From JBFGFX01 sp965232455 (GTDB lineage Bacteria; Pseudomonadota; Gammaproteobacteria; Steroidobacterales; Woeseiaceae): a DNA stretch of 64,000 nt. Position 1 is the first letter of the stretch. Each line of letters starts with the position of its first letter. Shown here piece after piece: positions 61,547-64,000 of the stretch. The stretch is taken from assembly GCA_965232455.1 (NCBI GenBank), contig OZ246981.1:3658001-3722000 (forward strand), written 5' to 3'. Under the pieces are notes generated by a model. It worked only from the letters and a program-made list of their open reading frames with translations. It searched no databases and was not told the DNA's origin. The position numbers and the translations under genes are program-made.

Positions 61547-62743
61547 TCAGAGACCGTCGAGCAGGAACTGAATGATCAGCGCGTTGGAGATATCGATGAA
61601 AAACGCGCCGACCAGCGGCACCGCGACAAACGCTTTCGGCGAGGCGCCGAACTTCGCGGTAACCGCGGTCATGTTTGCGATTGCAGTCGGCGTTGCGCCC
61701 AGCGCGAGCCCCGCGTATCCGGCCGACATGACCGCCGCGTCGTAGTCCCTGCCCATCAGGGGAAAGATCACGAACACGACGAACAGACCGATGACGATAA
61801 CCTGCGCGATCAACAGCAACAGTAAGGACCCGCCCAACCCGACCAGGGTCCACAGCTGAAGGCTCATGAGCGACATCGCCAGGAACAGACCGAGGCTCAA
61901 ATCCGAGATCAGCGCCAGCGACAGGCTCTTGTCCGGCCAGTGCGCGCGGCGAAGTACCAACGGCCCGATATTGGTGAGCAGAATACCGGCGAACAGGCAG
62001 GTAACGAAGTCGGGGAGATTCAGGCCCAGGCCCGCGATCAGCTGATTGAGACCGATGCCGAGACCGACGCTGAGCGCAATGATGAGAATGGCGTTCAGCA
62101 TGTGCTGATAGTTCACCGGTGCGATTTTCAGCTCATGCGGTACACCGACGGTCAGTTCGGGGTCCAGGCTGGGCTCGAGGCCGTGCCGGGTGATCAGGAA
62201 TTTTGCAATCGGCCCGCCGATGACGCCGCCCAGTATCAGTCCGAACGTGGCGCAGGCGATGCCGACCTCCATGGCGTTGCTGATGCCGTAGTCGGAAACG
62301 AATCTCGGCGCCCAGGCGATGGCGGTGCCGTGCCCTCCACTCAGCGAAACCGAGCCGCCGATGACGCCCATTTCCAGCGGCTGCCCCGTAAGCCGCGCGG
62401 CCGCGAGGCCGGTAAAGTTCTGAATGAAAAGATACGCGATCGCGATAACCAGGAGTATCAGCAGCGGCTTGCCGCCACGCAGGAGCGTGGAGAACTTGGA
62501 CGAAAGGCCAATCGTCGTGAAAAACACCACCAACAGGGTGTCTCGGAGGTGTAACGCGAACCGGACTTCGACGTCCGTTGCCACATAAAGCGCGCCGAGC
62601 AAAGCCGAGGCGATCAGACCGCCGGAGACCGGCTCGGGAATGTTGAACTCGCGCAGGAAAGCGATTTTACCCGTCAGGTACTTGCCGAGAAAAAGGACGA
62701 GGACTGCTGCGATGGTCGTTTGCCGGGGGTCGAGCTCCATCAA
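61547..62743 (-). CDS. gltS: Sodium/glutamate symporter GltS
   Basis: A 398-residue transporter with about ten to twelve hydrophobic spans. The GltS family blocks are present: REFNIPEPVSGGLIASALLGAL, TTIGLSSKFSTLLRGGKPLL, and the inverted-repeat loops VSLSGGHGTAIAWAP and AGYAGLALGATPTAIANMTAVTAKFG. It imports glutamate with Na+. It starts 27 bp after the end of the MFS gene on the same strand. Confidence 0.93.
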   Translation of the reverse strand: MMELDPRQTTIAAVLVLFLGKYLTGKIAFLREFNIPEPVSGGLIASALLGALYVATDVEVRFALHLRDTLLVVFFTTIGLSSKFSTLLRGGKPLLILLVIAIAYLFIQNFTGLAAARLTGQPLEMGVIGGSVSLSGGHGTAIAWAPRFVSDYGISNAMEVGIACATFGLILGGVIGGPIAKFLITRHGLEPSLDPELTVGVPHELKIAPVNYQHMLNAILIIALSVGLGIGLNQLIAGLGLNLPDFVTCLFAGILLTNIGPLVLRRAHWPDKSLSLALISDLSLGLFLAMSLMSLQLWTLVGLGGSLLLLLIAQVIVIGLFVVFVIFPLMGRDYDAAVMSAGYAGLALGATPTAIANMTAVTAKFGASPKAFVAVPLVGAFFIDISNALIIQFLLDGL

Positions 62744-62770
62744 CGCTTACTCTCAGTAACGGAATCGGGC

Positions 62771-64000
62771 TCAGTCGCCCGAGGAATCGGAACCGATTCC
62801 CGACGCCGGCCCGCCCCCGTGAGGACGCTCTTTCGGAAGAAACCACATCGCGACGAGCGCCGCAAGCAGCGCCCAGACGGCCGCCAGGCCCATCGAAATG
62901 CCGTACGCATGCAGAAATGCCGCCTCAAACGCGCCGCGCCGCGGATCGCCGACGTCCGGCAGCACGCCGAATCGCTCGTTGGCCATCGATCCGGCGGCCT
63001 GGATATCGCTCGCAAAAAGCACGCTCGCGGTGGCGCCGACTAAGGCGACGGCGAACAGTCCGGCCAGGCGGCTGGCCGCATTGTTGACGCCGGACGCCGC
63101 CCCAACCTGCCGGTCGGGCGCGGCGTTCATGACCGCGGTGGACAGCGGAGCAACCACCATCGCCATACCGAGCGACATCAGCACAATCGGGATCACGACA
63201 CCGAACCACAGGCTGGAAAGTCCGAGCGCGAGGATGCCCGTCGCCGTTGCCGTGACCAACGACCCCAACGCCAAAGGCCGCCGTGGACCGACCCGGTCCG
63301 CCCAGTCGCCTGCGAATCGCGACAGCGTGCCGATGATCACACCGATCGGCAGCAATACCAGGCCCACCTCGGTCGCTGACAGCGCGCGCCGCTCGATCAG
63401 CTCGAACGGCAGCAAAAACAGCGCAGCACTCAACGCGCCGTAGAGAAACAGAGTCATGACGTTAGCGCCCGAGAAAATGCGATTGCGAAACAGGGACAAG
63501 GGCATCAACGGCTCCGCGAGACCGGCTTCGGTCCGCAGGAACAAGACCAGAGCGGCCAGACCGACGACCAACATAGCGGCGGGCAACGCGAACGCGCTCG
63601 AATCTTCCGCGAAAAGCGTCAGGCTCACGGTCAGCAGACCGAACGCGCCGACGGCCAGACCGCCGCCGAGCCAGTCGAGGCTACCCGACGTGTTCTCGTC
63701 ACGGCTTTCCGGCACGTAGCTGAACGTCAACCCGACGGCCAGGGCCGACAGGGGTAAATTGATCCAGAACACGGCGCGCCAGTCGAACGCGTCGATCAGA
63801 ATGCCGCCCAGCGGCGGTCCTAACGCCGTCGTGATTGCCGACGCGCCGGCCCAGACGCCGATGGCGCGACCGCGGACGTCCTTTGGGAAGGACGCCGCTA
63901 TGATCGCCAGGCTTTGCGGCACCAGCAACGCAGCGCCGACGCCCTTCGCGCAGCGCGCGGCAATGAGCGTCCCGACGTCCGGCGCCAGCGCGCAACCGAG
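62771..64000 (-). CDS. MFS drug efflux transporter (EmrB/QacA type), N-terminus cut by window edge
   Basis: The last 410 codons of a 14-span-type MFS transporter; the start lies right of the window. The visible N-terminal end LIAARCAKGVGAALLVPQSLAIIAASFPKDVRGRAIGVWAGASAITTALGPPLGGILIDAFDWRAVFWINLP covers the motif C region (GPPLGG) and is characteristic of EmrB/QacA. Further helices and the loop MNAAPDRQVGAASGVNNAASRLAG follow. Cargo unknown; probably a proton-driven drug exporter. Confidence 0.9.
   Translation of the reverse strand, partial: LGCALAPDVGTLIAARCAKGVGAALLVPQSLAIIAASFPKDVRGRAIGVWAGASAITTALGPPLGGILIDAFDWRAVFWINLPLSALAVGLTFSYVPESRDENTSGSLDWLGGGLAVGAFGLLTVSLTLFAEDSSAFALPAAMLVVGLAALVLFLRTEAGLAEPLMPLSLFRNRIFSGANVMTLFLYGALSAALFLLPFELIERRALSATEVGLVLLPIGVIIGTLSRFAGDWADRVGPRRPLALGSLVTATATGILALGLSSLWFGVVIPIVLMSLGMAMVVAPLSTAVMNAAPDRQVGAASGVNNAASRLAGLFAVALVGATASVLFASDIQAAGSMANERFGVLPDVGDPRRGAFEAAFLHAYGISMGLAAVWALLAALVAMWFLPKERPHGGGPASGIGSDSSGD

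Overview
The window reads as chromosomal DNA of a GC-rich, free-living Gammaproteobacterium. The evidence is an LpxA-type lipid A enzyme, a prkA-yeaH-spoVR stress operon, MscS and Bat/MoxR operons, several lipoproteins with clean lipoboxes, RND and NodT pumps, and an UrcA-family protein. A Woeseia-like or Chromatiales-like marine lineage would fit, but that is inference only. I saw no rRNA, tRNA, CRISPR array, phage or transposase gene. The DNA is almost entirely protein coding, with many ATGA or GTGA stop/start overlaps that mark operons.

Layout, left to right. 1-2.7 kb: a cut SSS symporter behind a YceI-like lipoprotein (both minus), and a divergent MscS-type channel. A convergent spacer at 2541-2735 holds a near-perfect 35-bp direct repeat and a REP-like hairpin. 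2.7-7.4 kb: a four-gene Gld-type ABC exporter operon (ATPase, permease, GldG-like auxiliary, DUF4340). 7.6-10.2 kb: modABC molybdate uptake. 10.4 kb: a small UrcA-family protein followed by a strong hairpin. 10.9-15.2 kb: a MacAB-like exporter (adaptor, ATPase, two FtsX-type permeases). 15.4-18.3 kb: a small outer-membrane barrel, an operon of three lipoproteins with a perfect palindrome upstream, and a lipoprotein with a phospholipase A2-like active site. 18.4-22.8 kb: a GAF-PAS-sigma54 activator, a creatininase-like lipoprotein, an internally duplicated secreted protein, and an SRPBCC protein divergent from an ArsR regulator. 23.3-25.9 kb: lipid A genes (LpxH-like hydrolase, GnnA-like Gfo/Idh/MocA oxidoreductase, divergent-sequence LpxA). 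26.0-33.8 kb: a D-aminoacylase-like lipoprotein, a 1067-residue STAND ATPase, then a lipid-type cluster (sterol-desaturase family, esterase, CREST-family ceramidase-like protein). 34.1-38.8 kb: prkA-yeaH-spoVR. 38.9-45.5 kb: a K+ channel-like protein divergent from a complete RND efflux operon. 45.5-55.1 kb (all minus): sulfatase, HAD hydrolase, MoxR, DUF58, DUF4381, BatA, BatB, a TPR protein, BatD and DUF3313, mostly tightly packed. 55.7-60.6 kb: a MerR-HTH/B12-binding regulator, then DUF3302, HlyD, NodT and DUF481 proteins. 60.7-64 kb (minus): patatin-like phospholipase, GltS and a cut EmrB-type MFS transporter.

The most interesting locus is 55.5-60.6 kb. The regulator keeps the W-x9-EH and ExHxxG signatures of CarH/LitR coenzyme-B12 photoreceptors and sits directly upstream of an adaptor/outer-membrane-factor pair with no dedicated permease. 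A 12-bp sequence occurs upstream of the regulator and, inverted, upstream of the DUF481 gene, and a large dyad lies further upstream of the regulator. This suggests a light/B12-controlled envelope regulon. Second-rank leads are the GnnA-like gene beside an unusual LpxA, the PLA2-like lipoprotein, and the palindrome-fronted triple-lipoprotein operon.
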